From contig NZ_JARXXP010000029.1 of the NCBI RefSeq assembly GCF_029893965.1, positions 1 to 56,779 on the forward strand: a stretch of DNA of 56,779 bases, in the 5' to 3' direction. The DNA is from Paenibacillus sp. PastM-3. GTDB lineage: Bacteria; Bacillota; Bacilli; Paenibacillales; Paenibacillaceae. This document shows positions 27,301 through 35,084 of the stretch, piece by piece (the stretch's first letter is position 1; each line of letters starts with the position of its first letter). Under the pieces are notes generated by a model, which saw only the letters and a program-made list of their open reading frames with translations, was not told where the DNA came from and did not search any database. The translations under genes and the position numbers were made by a program.

Positions 27301-28699
27301 ATACCGCAGCGGAGCGGGCCTGCTCCTGGCCAATCAGCTGGATCTGATGGCCAATCTGGAGCAGATCCCGCAGGCCTGCCTGCTGCTGCGGAACCTGCTG
27401 GCCCACGCCGGGGGTACCGCCGGCGCAGGCCAGCCCCTGCCCGGGGCGCCGCTGGCGCGCCCCGGGGGGTCCGCCGCCGCGCTGGTCCGCGCCGGCGGTA
27501 AGGCCGCAGCCCTCCTGGCGGGGCTGCGGCTGCGGTACACGGCGCTGGAGGCCCCAGCGCCGGCACTTCAGGGCGCGCCTGACGCAGCGGCGCGCCAGAA
27601 CCTGCAGGACTTCGGCTTAATTATAGCCGAAGCCTGCATGCTGGAAGCGCCGGGCACAGCCGCGGCGCTCCGGCACTACACCGAGGCCGGCGGGCAGCTG
27701 GTGCTGCTGCCGGCTGAGCCAGGGCAGCAGGCGGCGCTCGGCGGCCTGCTGGACCGGCCCGTGCGCGTACAGCCGCACGAGGCGTATCATCTGGCGGCGG
27801 AATATGAATACGCCGCCGTGCAGGGGTTCAGCCCTGTCGACCTGTTCGGCTTCGACAAGGTGTTTTTGTCGCCGCGCGAGGTCAGGAACCATGTGCTGGC
27901 TGAGTACAGCCTGGACATTGCCGGTGCGGACGCGCTCTGCACAAGCGTTGAGGGAACAGCCTGGAAGGACTACTTCGTGCATGGCTATACCGCAGAATAC
28001 AGCCGGCTCGCGCTGGTGGAGCTGAACCGCAGAAGGGCCCGCCCTGCAGGGACGTTTATGGCGGAAGTCAAGCTTGGTGAAGGGTCTGTAATCTGCTCGC
28101 AACTGCTGACCGATCCCTGCAATGTCAAGGCTGTCCGCCTGTATACCCGGCTGCTCGCCAATCTGGGCGCTTCCTTTGATGACGGCCTGCTGGACAGCGT
28201 GAAGGGGGACGGGGAATGGGCCGTGGAAACGATGATGGCCCTGCCCTGCCTGCCCCACATTAATTATGAAGAGATGAAGGCGTACTACATCGATCCGGAA
28301 TTCTCATTAAATAATCTGGGCGAGGGCCTGTACGGCTGGATGCAGAAAAAAGAGCGCCGCCCCGGTGACGGCACCCTGCGCATAGCAAATGCAGGGAATA
28401 ACCGCTGGTTTCTGAGCTGTTTTGTGAATGTCCCCGAAAAAGCAGGGGAGGCCGCTCAGCATTACCCGGGCCGGCTGCGGATCAACACGGACGTACCCTA
28501 TGAAATCTACCTGAACGGTGAGCTTGTAGCTGAGCCGGAACGGGAGCTTACGCTGCAGACCGGGCTCAACCGGCTGATCGCCACCCTGCAGGGAACGGGC
28601 GGAGACCTGGCGTTTGGCCTGACCTTTTTGAACCGGGATGGCACCTACATGAAGGACCTGGAATACCGTCTGACCCTGGATGAGGTTGAGCCGAAATAA
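24332..28699 (+). CDS. Very large GH2-type glycoside hydrolase with a low-complexity insertion
   Basis: 1455 aa, much longer than ordinary GH2 enzymes (600-1050 aa). The N-terminal sugar-binding domain opens FCLNGEWDF; a TIM barrel follows an Ig-like domain. In the barrel SLQNEMRW has the acid/base (Glu529) and LTFGEHGG the likely nucleophile (Glu599). The C-terminal 800 residues include glutamine-amidotransferase/beta-galactosidase-type alpha/beta segments (LLVIGSYAEDADG) and a final beta domain. Residues about 249-351 are a Lys/Glu/Leu then Gly/Ala-rich insertion in the Ig-like domain. No signal peptide: cytoplasmic. Substrate unknown; coupled with a GH94 phosphorylase. Confidence 0.88.
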   Translation: MRNLFCLNGEWDFMPLYDQPQCRSLPETIVYEERKVLVPSSWRRTYPQPDGKTFGKIPEYDYAPFDLHGYPEEWDAAEAGVLHRSFRVPESMDGQRIVLLLDGIMQKAVIYIDGQEAGVWEDGYLPLRLDITSIVEQGREHQLHVVCSSFDTVLLTNGMSKITGLMGSWFGRISRGIWQDVYLEGYPQLALEDVSIRTSVREGRLEVQALAAGTEAAAAGRGPLTVRLSVWEKGVLRRGEDGAKGPDVREIEEHTGEPEELKGLKESEKLKELGALKEELGALKEPRRPKEQTGFRIGGVPGAGAGLAGTGVIMPCGLGEPDSAAPAAASPVLSAECLAKPADNAAARKLRLCENMLDGAVYSASYQLDWDSARLWNPDQPFLYTAVLELLEGETVIDRYTEDFGFREFWSEGPQFMLNGIPVNLRGDSWHFQGGLQMTEAYIRNWYRICRSAGINSIRLHAEPYPADYLRIADEEGMLIVDETAIYGSGKSMLADHPAYVENCRQHVRRLVRRDKNHPSVILWSLQNEMRWVDGRDGFSLHMPGLMEEIRGLDPTRLIIAEGDNRLLAKEHTEVESRHYNIDGTISQWDRTVPLTFGEHGGWWYICPQNSSMYTGLEVYRGTDESTAGLAQKERLFVEFARRQGVSGISTFNFAHYFMRAMPESELALPPADPAMPGVKPQTVPAYSLTINNGMLPEEYPLYIPNPAFAIMAEAFKPVTIMAAEYNSWFYDDKPVARSFDVYNDTYSHQDVRVEVVIRQGGKIIHEQNFRFVQQPAEHKVIGLEWSPLPAGDGEQAELTAFLFHNGQQMHELRLEYRMVSASLLEQPLNLRRQAAYYGADRDYAYIRRLVPGCKRIDLAGLAGLASDKLLVIGSYAEDADGTLETQLQAFAARGGRVLLLEQSSLSPGKLPLSRRPFLRAHAGSYRHPVLESFSDSSLMFWHAELREEGPLPMIRAAFEKPVTGDFTLLLECSSGDFGDGGDLWSPLLEYRSGAGLLLANQLDLMANLEQIPQACLLLRNLLAHAGGTAGAGQPLPGAPLARPGGSAAALVRAGGKAAALLAGLRLRYTALEAPAPALQGAPDAAARQNLQDFGLIIAEACMLEAPGTAAALRHYTEAGGQLVLLPAEPGQQAALGGLLDRPVRVQPHEAYHLAAEYEYAAVQGFSPVDLFGFDKVFLSPREVRNHVLAEYSLDIAGADALCTSVEGTAWKDYFVHGYTAEYSRLALVELNRRRARPAGTFMAEVKLGEGSVICSQLLTDPCNVKAVRLYTRLLANLGASFDDGLLDSVKGDGEWAVETMMALPCLPHINYEEMKAYYIDPEFSLNNLGEGLYGWMQKKERRPGDGTLRIANAGNNRWFLSCFVNVPEKAGEAAQHYPGRLRINTDVPYEIYLNGELVAEPERELTLQTGLNRLIATLQGTGGDLAFGLTFLNRDGTYMKDLEYRLTLDEVEPK

Positions 28700-28730
28700 C
28701 ACCATAACATCACAAAGGAGCTGAAGCCCG

Positions 28731-31124
28731 GTGAATGCGGAGCTTACCAGAAATAACAATCCGAAAGCATACTATACCTTCAGGGACGATGAAAAAGAGG
28801 TCGAGTTCAAGCGGCACGACATGCCGACGCCGTGGATGAACTACCTGTCGAACGGCACCTTTCATACGATGCTGTCGCATGCCGGCGGCGGTGTGGCTTT
28901 TTATAAGTCGCCCCAGATATGGAGGATTACACGCTACCGTTTTTTTCATCTGCCGATGGACCGTTCCGGCCCGTACATTTATGTGCAGGATGCTAGGGCG
29001 GGCAGCTACTGGTGTCCGACCAGCGAGCCTGCCCTGGATAAACCGGAAGAATGGAAAAGCGCCCACGGGATGGGCTACACCCGCTTTGAGGCAAAGCGCG
29101 GCGATATCGCGGCCCGGACGGTGTATTTTGTCGGACCGCATGAGAACTCGCTGATCTGGAATCTGACCTTGACCAATGAAGGGACCGAAGCGAGAGAGCT
29201 GAAGGTCTACGCCTACGCCGAATTCGGGATGATGGAGTTTATGCGTGAGCTGCAGTGGCAGTGCTATAACAAGCATCAGGTGTCCGTGCAGTATCATGAG
29301 GCTGAGGCGCTTGTCTACCGGTACGGGGTAGAAAACCAGCCGAAGCCTGAGGAGACGCCGCTTGTCTATCTGGCTGCCGATACGCCGCTTGCCGGCTATG
29401 ACGGTGACCGTGAGGAGTTTATCGGCAGCTACCGCAGTGAAACCAATCCGGCCGCAATCGAGAATGGCGGCTGTACCGGATCAACGCTGCTGGGCGGCGA
29501 CCCGTGCGGTGCGCTGCAGTTCAGTGTTACCCTTCAGCCGGGAGAGAGCCGGACGATTAATGTGTTTCTCGGTACGGCAGCAGATGAGGCGGAAGTGTCA
29601 CGGGCTATATTCCATTCCAGGGAAGTAGGATTTGTAGAAGACTCCTTCCAGGCGCTAAAAGAGAACTGGGCAGACTACTTAGGCGCCTGGGAGAGCAGGC
29701 TGCCGGATGAGGATGCCGAGCGGATGATCAACATCTGGAATCCGTATCAGGCGCACCGTAACTTTCTGTTTTCACGCAATATTTCCTTTTATGCGACAGG
29801 GACGTTCCGCGGGGTAGGCTACCGGGATACGGCCCAGGATATACTCTCGGTTGTGCCCTTTGATACAGAGCTTGCTTTTGACAAGCTGAAGCTGCTGCTC
29901 GGCCAGCAGTACAGGGACGGGCATGTGAACCATTACTTCTTCCCGAACGAGGGCTGGGAGCCGGTAACGAGCATTCATTCAGATGACCATCTGTGGACGG
30001 CGCTTTCGGCCTGGGACCTGCTGGCGGAGACGGGGGATGGCGCATTCCTGCAGGCAAAAGTGCCTTATTATGACGGCGGTGAGGGTACGGTGTATGAGCA
30101 TTTGCGGGCAGCCATTGATTTTACGGCCTCACAGCTCGGCTCCCGCGGCTTTCCGCTGATGCTGCGCTCGGACTGGAATGACCAGCTGTTCCGGGTCTGC
30201 CGCGAGGGAAAAGGGGAAAGCATCTGGACCTCGATGCAGCTCGGAACTGTGCTGCTGCGGATGATTGACTTTGCTGCGGCAGCCGGGCATCCCGAGGATG
30301 CCGCCCGGTATGAGGCGATGTATGAGCGTCAGCGTGAGCTGGTCAACAGCATCGGCTGGGACGGCCGCTGGTTCCGCCGGGCGATCATGGATGACGGCCG
30401 GTTCCTCGGCAGCGATGAACACGACGAGGCCAAAATCTGGCTCAATGCCCAGACCTGGGCCACCATCTCCGGTATGGCAGACGGGGATAAGGGGCTGCAG
30501 GCGATGAACAGTGTGCGGGAAATGCTGGACACCGAGCTCGGCATCAAAAAAATCCACCCGTCCATCACCACCTTCCCCGATCCTGCCGATCCTTTGACCA
30601 ATTACAACAAGGGGACTGGAGAGAACGGAGCGGTCTTCTGCCACGCCAACACCTGGGCGATTATTGCGGAATGCCTGCTGGGCCGCGGGGATCTGGCTTA
30701 TAAATATTACCGTCAGCTGCTGCCGAATGTTGCCATGGACAAAGCGGGCTTGTGGCGCTACAAAGCCGAGCCTTACGTCTATGCTTCCAATCTGTTCGGA
30801 CCGGAGTCCGACAAGTTCGGATTGGCTAACGTCTCCTGGCTGACCGGTACCGCTGCCTGGATGTATGTGGCCGTTACCCAGTATATTCTCGGTGTAAAGC
30901 CGGTGCTGGAGGGGCTGTCCATCGACCCGTGCATTCCTGCGGACTGGGAAGGGTTCACGGTAAAGCGCCGTTTCCGGGGCTGCGTCTACGATATCACTGT
31001 TACCAATGCCAATAAGGTCTGCAAAGGCGTCAAAAGCATCACCGTCGACGGCGTACAGGTGGAAGGCCATATTCTTCCCGCGTATCCCGGACGATCATCC
31101 GTCAAAGTCGTAGTCGTTCTGTAG
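28731..31124 (+). CDS. GH94-family glycoside phosphorylase (cellobiose/chitobiose phosphorylase-like)
   Basis: 797 aa from a GTG 10 nt after AAAGGAG. N-terminal beta-sandwich domain (residues about 1-290), a helical linker, then an (alpha/alpha)6 barrel. The motif GYRDTAQD contains the general acid Asp (about residue 370) of GH94 enzymes. The barrel end has HANTWAIIAECLLG and SWLTGTAAWMYVA, also typical. These enzymes cleave a beta-linked disaccharide with phosphate to give a sugar-1-phosphate. 31 nt behind the GH2 gene, so likely the same operon. The acceptor and donor sugars cannot be read from the sequence. Confidence 0.88.
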   Translation: MNAELTRNNNPKAYYTFRDDEKEVEFKRHDMPTPWMNYLSNGTFHTMLSHAGGGVAFYKSPQIWRITRYRFFHLPMDRSGPYIYVQDARAGSYWCPTSEPALDKPEEWKSAHGMGYTRFEAKRGDIAARTVYFVGPHENSLIWNLTLTNEGTEARELKVYAYAEFGMMEFMRELQWQCYNKHQVSVQYHEAEALVYRYGVENQPKPEETPLVYLAADTPLAGYDGDREEFIGSYRSETNPAAIENGGCTGSTLLGGDPCGALQFSVTLQPGESRTINVFLGTAADEAEVSRAIFHSREVGFVEDSFQALKENWADYLGAWESRLPDEDAERMINIWNPYQAHRNFLFSRNISFYATGTFRGVGYRDTAQDILSVVPFDTELAFDKLKLLLGQQYRDGHVNHYFFPNEGWEPVTSIHSDDHLWTALSAWDLLAETGDGAFLQAKVPYYDGGEGTVYEHLRAAIDFTASQLGSRGFPLMLRSDWNDQLFRVCREGKGESIWTSMQLGTVLLRMIDFAAAAGHPEDAARYEAMYERQRELVNSIGWDGRWFRRAIMDDGRFLGSDEHDEAKIWLNAQTWATISGMADGDKGLQAMNSVREMLDTELGIKKIHPSITTFPDPADPLTNYNKGTGENGAVFCHANTWAIIAECLLGRGDLAYKYYRQLLPNVAMDKAGLWRYKAEPYVYASNLFGPESDKFGLANVSWLTGTAAWMYVAVTQYILGVKPVLEGLSIDPCIPADWEGFTVKRRFRGCVYDITVTNANKVCKGVKSITVDGVQVEGHILPAYPGRSSVKVVVVL

Positions 31125-31335
31125 GGGAGTACTATAAGGCAAGAAGGCGGAAGCATTGGCTTTGTTCCACCACTAAACGGTGCTGGCCACTGTACGTCCA
31201 ACATATTCATTGCAATTCAGGTTTGTCAAAGAATCGCTCCTAACTAGAATGGCGGCTCATTACTTCCATTCAAAAAGGGGCGGTTTTTTTGTTATGGTTA
31301 GATGGGTCGACCAATGAGCGGAGAGGAAGAATCTG

Positions 31336-31861
31336 ATGAACAATTATCCTTCTTGGGAACGCAATTTAAATGAATTTCTAAAGTCGATCGGGAAATGAGC
31401 TGGTCCTTACCTGAGGATGAAGAGCTGGACGAGCCGCTGCCTGTAGAGCTGAAGGAATTTTTATCGGGGATTTCAGCTGGAGCATAAAGAGTATTGTTGC
31501 TGCTGAGGAGGAACGGAAGGGCTGGGAGCAGCAGGTTTTTTCGGATCTGGATGATGAATATGACCGGGTATGGCATAACATGCTGGGTTTCATGGCTGTG
31601 GGAAACGGGGACTTTGTAGCATTCGATCTTTCTGTGCCTGCTGATCCGCCGGTGGTCTATTTGTCGCATGATGGCGGTGATGGCCACGGATATAGTTTAG
31701 GGGATAATTTCATGGATTTCATGGACAGATGGAGTAAGATCGGCTGTGTTGGATGTGAGGACTGGCAGCTGATTCCCTTCATGGACAGCCCTGTATCCGG
31801 AATATTGCCCGATTCAGACAATGCCAAGCTATGGAGAAGCTGGCCGAAGGTAGAGCTCTGA
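31336..31861 (+). pseudogene. SMI1/KNR4 (SUKH)-family gene broken by two frame changes
   Basis: Coding similarity runs through three frames. 31336-31395 (MNNYPSWERNLNEFL) continues from about 31386 in another frame (DREMSWSLPEDEEL, LPVELKEFLSGIS). From about 31472 it passes into a third (SWSIKSIVAAEEERKGW, then WHNMLGFMAVGNGDFVAFDL, VYLSHDGGDGHGY, WSKIGCVGCEDWQLIPF) to the stop at 31861. A ribosome binding site-like GAGAGG precedes the first ATG. SUKH proteins are often immunity proteins of contact-dependent toxins. Sequencing error is possible, but two independent shifts favour decay. Confidence 0.75.
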
Positions 31862-31884
31862 CCTCATGCCTATACTGACCTGCT

Positions 31885-32745
31885 TCAGCGGATGCTCTTC
31901 CTGTACTGTTCCGGGGAGATTCCCTTTTGTTTTTTGAACATTTGGCTAAAATACGACGGAGAATAGCCGCCGACTTCTGCAGCGATCTCCTGGACAGACC
32001 TTGAGGTGTTGGCGAGCAGAATACAGGCCTCACGCACGCGCCGCAGCATCACATATTCGGACAGGGTGATCCCGGCAAAATCCTTAAACAAATGGGAAAT
32101 ATGATACGGCGACAGGTGCATTGCAGCGGCCAGCGTCTCCAGGCGGAAAGGCTCTTTATAGTGTTCGTCCAGCCAGCCGGTAATTCGTTCAACATGCGAA
32201 CCTCCGCGTGACTGGTTATTGAAATCCTCGGGCAACACGCCGGACATGTTCTTTTGCAGCAGCCGGATTAACTGGAGCATCAGGAGCCCCATATTTTCTT
32301 CTCTGTCTGCAGCGGAGCTATTATCGGCGTAATGCAATTCCTCCAGCACAGCGGCAACCGGCGTATTTTGCATCTCATAAAAAACCGGCCGCTGCAGGCT
32401 CCCCCTCCACAGGCTGCGGAAAAACTTCTCCAGTAAAGGAAAAGCCGCAAGATAACGCTCCAAAAATCCGGGATCAAAGGTCAGGTTGGTCCGGATATAC
32501 GAATGGCCTTGAGCCGCAGGAACAAGCACACGGTGCAGCTGATAGGGTTGGAACCAGACTAAGGTGTGATCCCGGATCGGATACGTCTGATTCTCTGCCA
32601 TAATCTCGCCATGGCCGCTATAAATGTACAGCATCTCAATGCCCCTGTGCGCGTGGAACCAATGGGCTTCCGCATCCTCATACTTATACTTGTACATAAA
32701 CAACCCGGGCTCCAGCCCTTGGGGCGGATGATCGTTACTGTTCAT
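31885..32745 (-). CDS. AraC-family transcriptional regulator
   Basis: 286 aa from the ATG at 32745, six bases after GGGAG; starts further out (TTG at 32763, ATG at 32760) lie at or before that ribosome binding site. The N-terminal cupin (HWFHAHRGIEMLYIYSGHGEI) is followed by the two AraC HTH motifs at the C-terminus (LETLAAAMHLSPYHISHLF and VQEIAAEVGGYSPSYFSQMF). It is convergent with the SUKH pseudogene (23 bp apart). Its target is not clear; the GH94/GH2 operon and the GH88 gene are the nearest sugar genes. Confidence 0.9.
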   Translation of the reverse strand: MNSNDHPPQGLEPGLFMYKYKYEDAEAHWFHAHRGIEMLYIYSGHGEIMAENQTYPIRDHTLVWFQPYQLHRVLVPAAQGHSYIRTNLTFDPGFLERYLAAFPLLEKFFRSLWRGSLQRPVFYEMQNTPVAAVLEELHYADNSSAADREENMGLLMLQLIRLLQKNMSGVLPEDFNNQSRGGSHVERITGWLDEHYKEPFRLETLAAAMHLSPYHISHLFKDFAGITLSEYVMLRRVREACILLANTSRSVQEIAAEVGGYSPSYFSQMFKKQKGISPEQYRKSIR

Positions 32746-32868
32746 ACAGCGCTCCCTCATCAACCAGTATTACTTTTAGTATAAGTAGCCGTCCGGTAAA
32801 AAGAAACCGTTTCATCTGCGTGCTTAATTAACTATGCAGCTCCAAGTAACCAGGTTAATACTTAGAGG

Positions 32869-32942
32869 GAAAAATCCCATTAAGTAGCCCAGTTCAGCCC
32901 TTGGACAGCCGCAATAGAGGGAAAAATCTTTTTTACTCTATA
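32869..32942. repeat. Pair of AGAGGGAAAAATC repeats
   Basis: TTAGAGGGAAAAATCCCATTAAGTA (about 32869-32893; two segments) and ATAGAGGGAAAAATC followed by TTTTTTACTCTATAG (about 32912-32941). They resemble the TGGAAAAAC...CACTTAA elements at 7847 and 56168 and are probably degenerate members of that family. Confidence 0.45.
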
Positions 32943-32957
32943 GTTAACTTTTGATAT

Positions 32958-33230
32958 TCAACTTAAATGCAATATCTCCCCAACCATTAATAAACCTCCC
33001 AACAATAGGCCTAAAACAATACTTAATATTAATGAGAGTATGGATATTAATAGGGAAGACTTACTGCTGATCTTTGAAAAACTCATAACTCCTAAAATGA
33101 ATGAAGTTAATGTTGGAATCAATAAATAATAATATAAATTCAAACTTCCATAAATCGGATTTAGTAATAAAAAAAATAGCCAACTGACAAATGCTAATAA
33201 TAGTGAAATAACCCCAGTTTTTTTCTTCAT
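32958..33230 (-). CDS. Small integral membrane protein of unknown function
   Basis: 90 aa starting MKKKTGVISLLLAF, preceded on the minus strand by AAAGGAG 11 nt before the ATG. Three hydrophobic segments cover most of the protein (about 5-25, 30-50, 58-85). The gene is AT-rich compared with the surrounding sugar genes, like the toxin-type gene it diverges from (123 bp between starts). It could be related to that toxin (for example immunity), but nothing proves it. Confidence 0.65.
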   Translation of the reverse strand: MKKKTGVISLLLAFVSWLFFLLLNPIYGSLNLYYYLLIPTLTSFILGVMSFSKISSKSSLLISILSLILSIVLGLLLGGLLMVGEILHLS

Positions 33231-33353
33231 TTATGAATTATCTCCTTTCTTTATATAAATATATCAAATTCCTCCACAAAATTCTTTGCAATTTTTGGAA
33301 TTAATAGATACAATGGACGAAGTACCAAAATTTACAATTTATAGGAGAAAAAA

Positions 33354-34004
33354 ATGAAAAAAGGTATTCGTGCAATGCTTCTGTCCGCCGTATTTTTACT
33401 GTCAGTTTCTACCAACGCTTTTGCAGCTGAGATTACACCTTTTGCAGATCCGGTAGAAAATATTACTTCAGAGTTCTCAGGAAAGATGCGTAGTAATGCT
33501 GCTTATATTGCATACTACGCGTACACCGAGAAAAAATATTTTGGGACATATCCTCTTATGACCGGTGAAGAATTCGTAGCAAAAGTAAAATCGGGTGCAC
33601 CTTGGGACTACAAGCTGCCCTACGGATATTCAAAGAAATGGCTCTTTGGTGGCATTACTACCACAGGTGAAGATCTCGGTAATATTCACTATGGTTATGT
33701 AGGTAGAGCAGCAGGTTTTTCGGAACTTGTCTTAAAGTCAGCAGCCGGGGCGTACCAGATTTATTCTGGAACATATCATGTAGGATGGTATAATTCATAT
33801 TTTGATGACCCTACCGATCAAGCTGCAATACAACGTGGATTTAATTATTGGTCTAACGGTAACTTGCCAAGCTCATTTACCTTAACATTGCAAAGACAAG
33901 AACTTATTGATACGTTAACTCAAGAACAGAAGGATGAAATTGAACAAAGTATAAAAGACAAAGCTGAGGATTTAGGTCTAGTTTCCATTGAAGCAGAAGA
34001 GTAA
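33354..34004 (+). CDS. Secreted protein with a polymorphic-toxin type 44 (Ntox44-like) domain
   Basis: 216 aa from the ATG at 33354 behind AGGAGAAAAAA. Signal peptide of about 24 residues ending NAFAAE. The body (residues about 45-170) reads like the type 44 toxin domain: an NAAYIAYYAY start, WDYKLPYGY, NIHYGYVGRAAGF, SAAGAYQIYSG, SYFDDPTDQAAIQRGFNYW. The last 30 residues form a charged helix. Unlike most such domains it stands alone behind a signal peptide rather than at the end of a large delivery protein. AT-rich, which suggests transfer. The enzymatic activity is not established by sequence. Confidence 0.75.
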   Translation: MKKGIRAMLLSAVFLLSVSTNAFAAEITPFADPVENITSEFSGKMRSNAAYIAYYAYTEKKYFGTYPLMTGEEFVAKVKSGAPWDYKLPYGYSKKWLFGGITTTGEDLGNIHYGYVGRAAGFSELVLKSAAGAYQIYSGTYHVGWYNSYFDDPTDQAAIQRGFNYWSNGNLPSSFTLTLQRQELIDTLTQEQKDEIEQSIKDKAEDLGLVSIEAEE

Positions 34005-34012
34005 TCTAAACT

Positions 34013-34053
34013 GACAACCCTTTAGGCTTGAAAGCCTGACGGGTTGTTTTTTT
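34013..34053 (+). terminator. Intrinsic terminator after the toxin-type gene
   Basis: ACAACCC (34014-34020) pairs with GGGTTGT (34041-34047), with an inner AGGCTTGAAAGCCT hairpin, followed by seven T. Confidence 0.88.
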
Positions 34054-34381
34054 GCCAGGCTGAAATTTCTTCTCAAGCCGGACTGAACATATCTATTGAC
34101 TGACCTTCTGTTACAACTCCGAAAGTCATCGACACATGCCATTGCCTTCCGTCTCTCTAAGCCCATATTTATTCGATCAATTGGAAGGAGTAGTTGTTGC
34201 AGGCTTATGCTGTAGATAGATGTTCTATGTTGTTCCCACTTTCCACCGTTCATTGACACTAGTCGTAAAGCGTGACGGAGCCGACAATCGACTAAGAGTA
34301 ATGAAATGTATTTGAATTTACCCCTCTTCTCTGCCGGAATGCGGGTAGAGAGCTTCTAAAGATATATGGAGAAGGATACAA

Positions 34382-34579
34382 TTAATATTCATTCGTTATC
34401 GTAGCGGAGATAACTGGATAGTTAGGCTGACCGTTCACGAGATAGGTTATTACAACCGTAACCGTGTTACCCTTGGACTGCCGCTGCCCCGGAACGCTGT
34501 AAAAGCGACTGTCCTTCGTATCATCCGTATAGTCTTCTTTTGCCTTCAGCCAAGTAAACAAAAAGTCATCAGGTTTGGC
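34382..34579 (-). pseudogene. C-terminal remnant of a secreted or surface-type protein
   Basis: On the minus strand 65 codons read through to a TAA with protein-like composition: PDDFLFTWLKAKEDY, DSRFYSVPGQRQSKG, TVTVVITYLVNGQPNYP. A TAG precedes the first codon and no start or ribosome binding site exists, so only the 3' end of a gene remains. The family is not recognised. Confidence 0.55.
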
Positions 34580-34606
34580 CTAAATGATTAAGCAGGTTGT
34601 ATCGAA

Positions 34607-34640
34607 CAAGAGCCCTCTGACTGGAATCAGAGGGCTCTTG
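34607..34640. terminator. Perfect 14-bp hairpin
   Basis: CAAGAGCCCTCTGA (34607-34620), loop CTGGAA, TCAGAGGGCTCTTG (34627-34640). No T-run on the plus side. Possibly a relic terminator lying between two gene remnants. Confidence 0.5.
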
Positions 34641-34696
34641 ATATTATTGTGCCGACTTATTTAACTTTCAAGTTGGAAAATTCTTTATGTTGGACT

Positions 34697-34816
34697 TTAA
34701 GGAGTGTTGACGTAAATATTAAGCTGGTCTTCCCAGAACTTTGGTTCAAGCAAACTGCAATCGTAATTTGGGAAATAATCTGGATTGCTTTCTTCCCATT
34801 GCCGAAGAACAACTAG
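34697..34816 (-). pseudogene. 39-codon C-terminal gene remnant
   Basis: Minus-strand frame LVVLRQWEESNPDYF, PNYDCSLLEPKFWEDQLN, IYVNTP to a TAA, with a stop immediately before the first codon and no start. The amino-acid composition is clearly coding. The parent family is not recognised. Confidence 0.5.
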
Positions 34817-34901
34817 TTACTCCTAACTAAGTATCGAGCTTACCTCTCAGCTAAACTCTGACTTTGTCGCCTACCGCCTCCACATACTCATCCAGAATAC
34901 G

Positions 34902-35013
34902 CACCCGCTCAGCACTCCGCCCGACGCACTTACCAAACTCACCGCTCAGCACTCCGCCCGACGCACTCGCCAAACTCACCCGCTCAGCACTCTGCCCGAC
35001 TCACCCACCAAAC
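34902..35013. repeat. Three imperfect direct repeats of 37-38 bp
   Basis: CACCCGCTCAGCACTCCGCC ... CAAACT at 34902-34939, 34940-34976 and 34977-35013. They are contiguous without spacers, so not CRISPR. The plus strand is strongly C-rich. Confidence 0.7.
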
Positions 35014-35084
35014 GCACCCACCAGGTCCTCCAATCAGCCCCAGTAAAGTTCCCGCTCCTCATCCCTTCCTGCTCACCACTCCAC

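Larger units (their letters stand above)
34054..35084. other. 1-kb region without intact genes: decayed fragments and repeats
   Basis: The first 300 bases show no recognisable gene. Two minus-strand coding remnants (34382-34579, 34697-34816), a perfect 14-bp hairpin (34607-34640) and a threefold 37-38 bp direct repeat (34902-35013) lie further on. The region looks like a gene graveyard. Confidence 0.6.

Noticed and set aside
33978..34259. 93-aa minus-strand open frame after the toxin gene
   Set aside because: It overlaps the terminator and the 3' end of the toxin gene, has no convincing ribosome binding site and no recognisable family.
34902..35013. CRISPR array
   Set aside because: The 37-38 bp repeats are contiguous without unique spacers.
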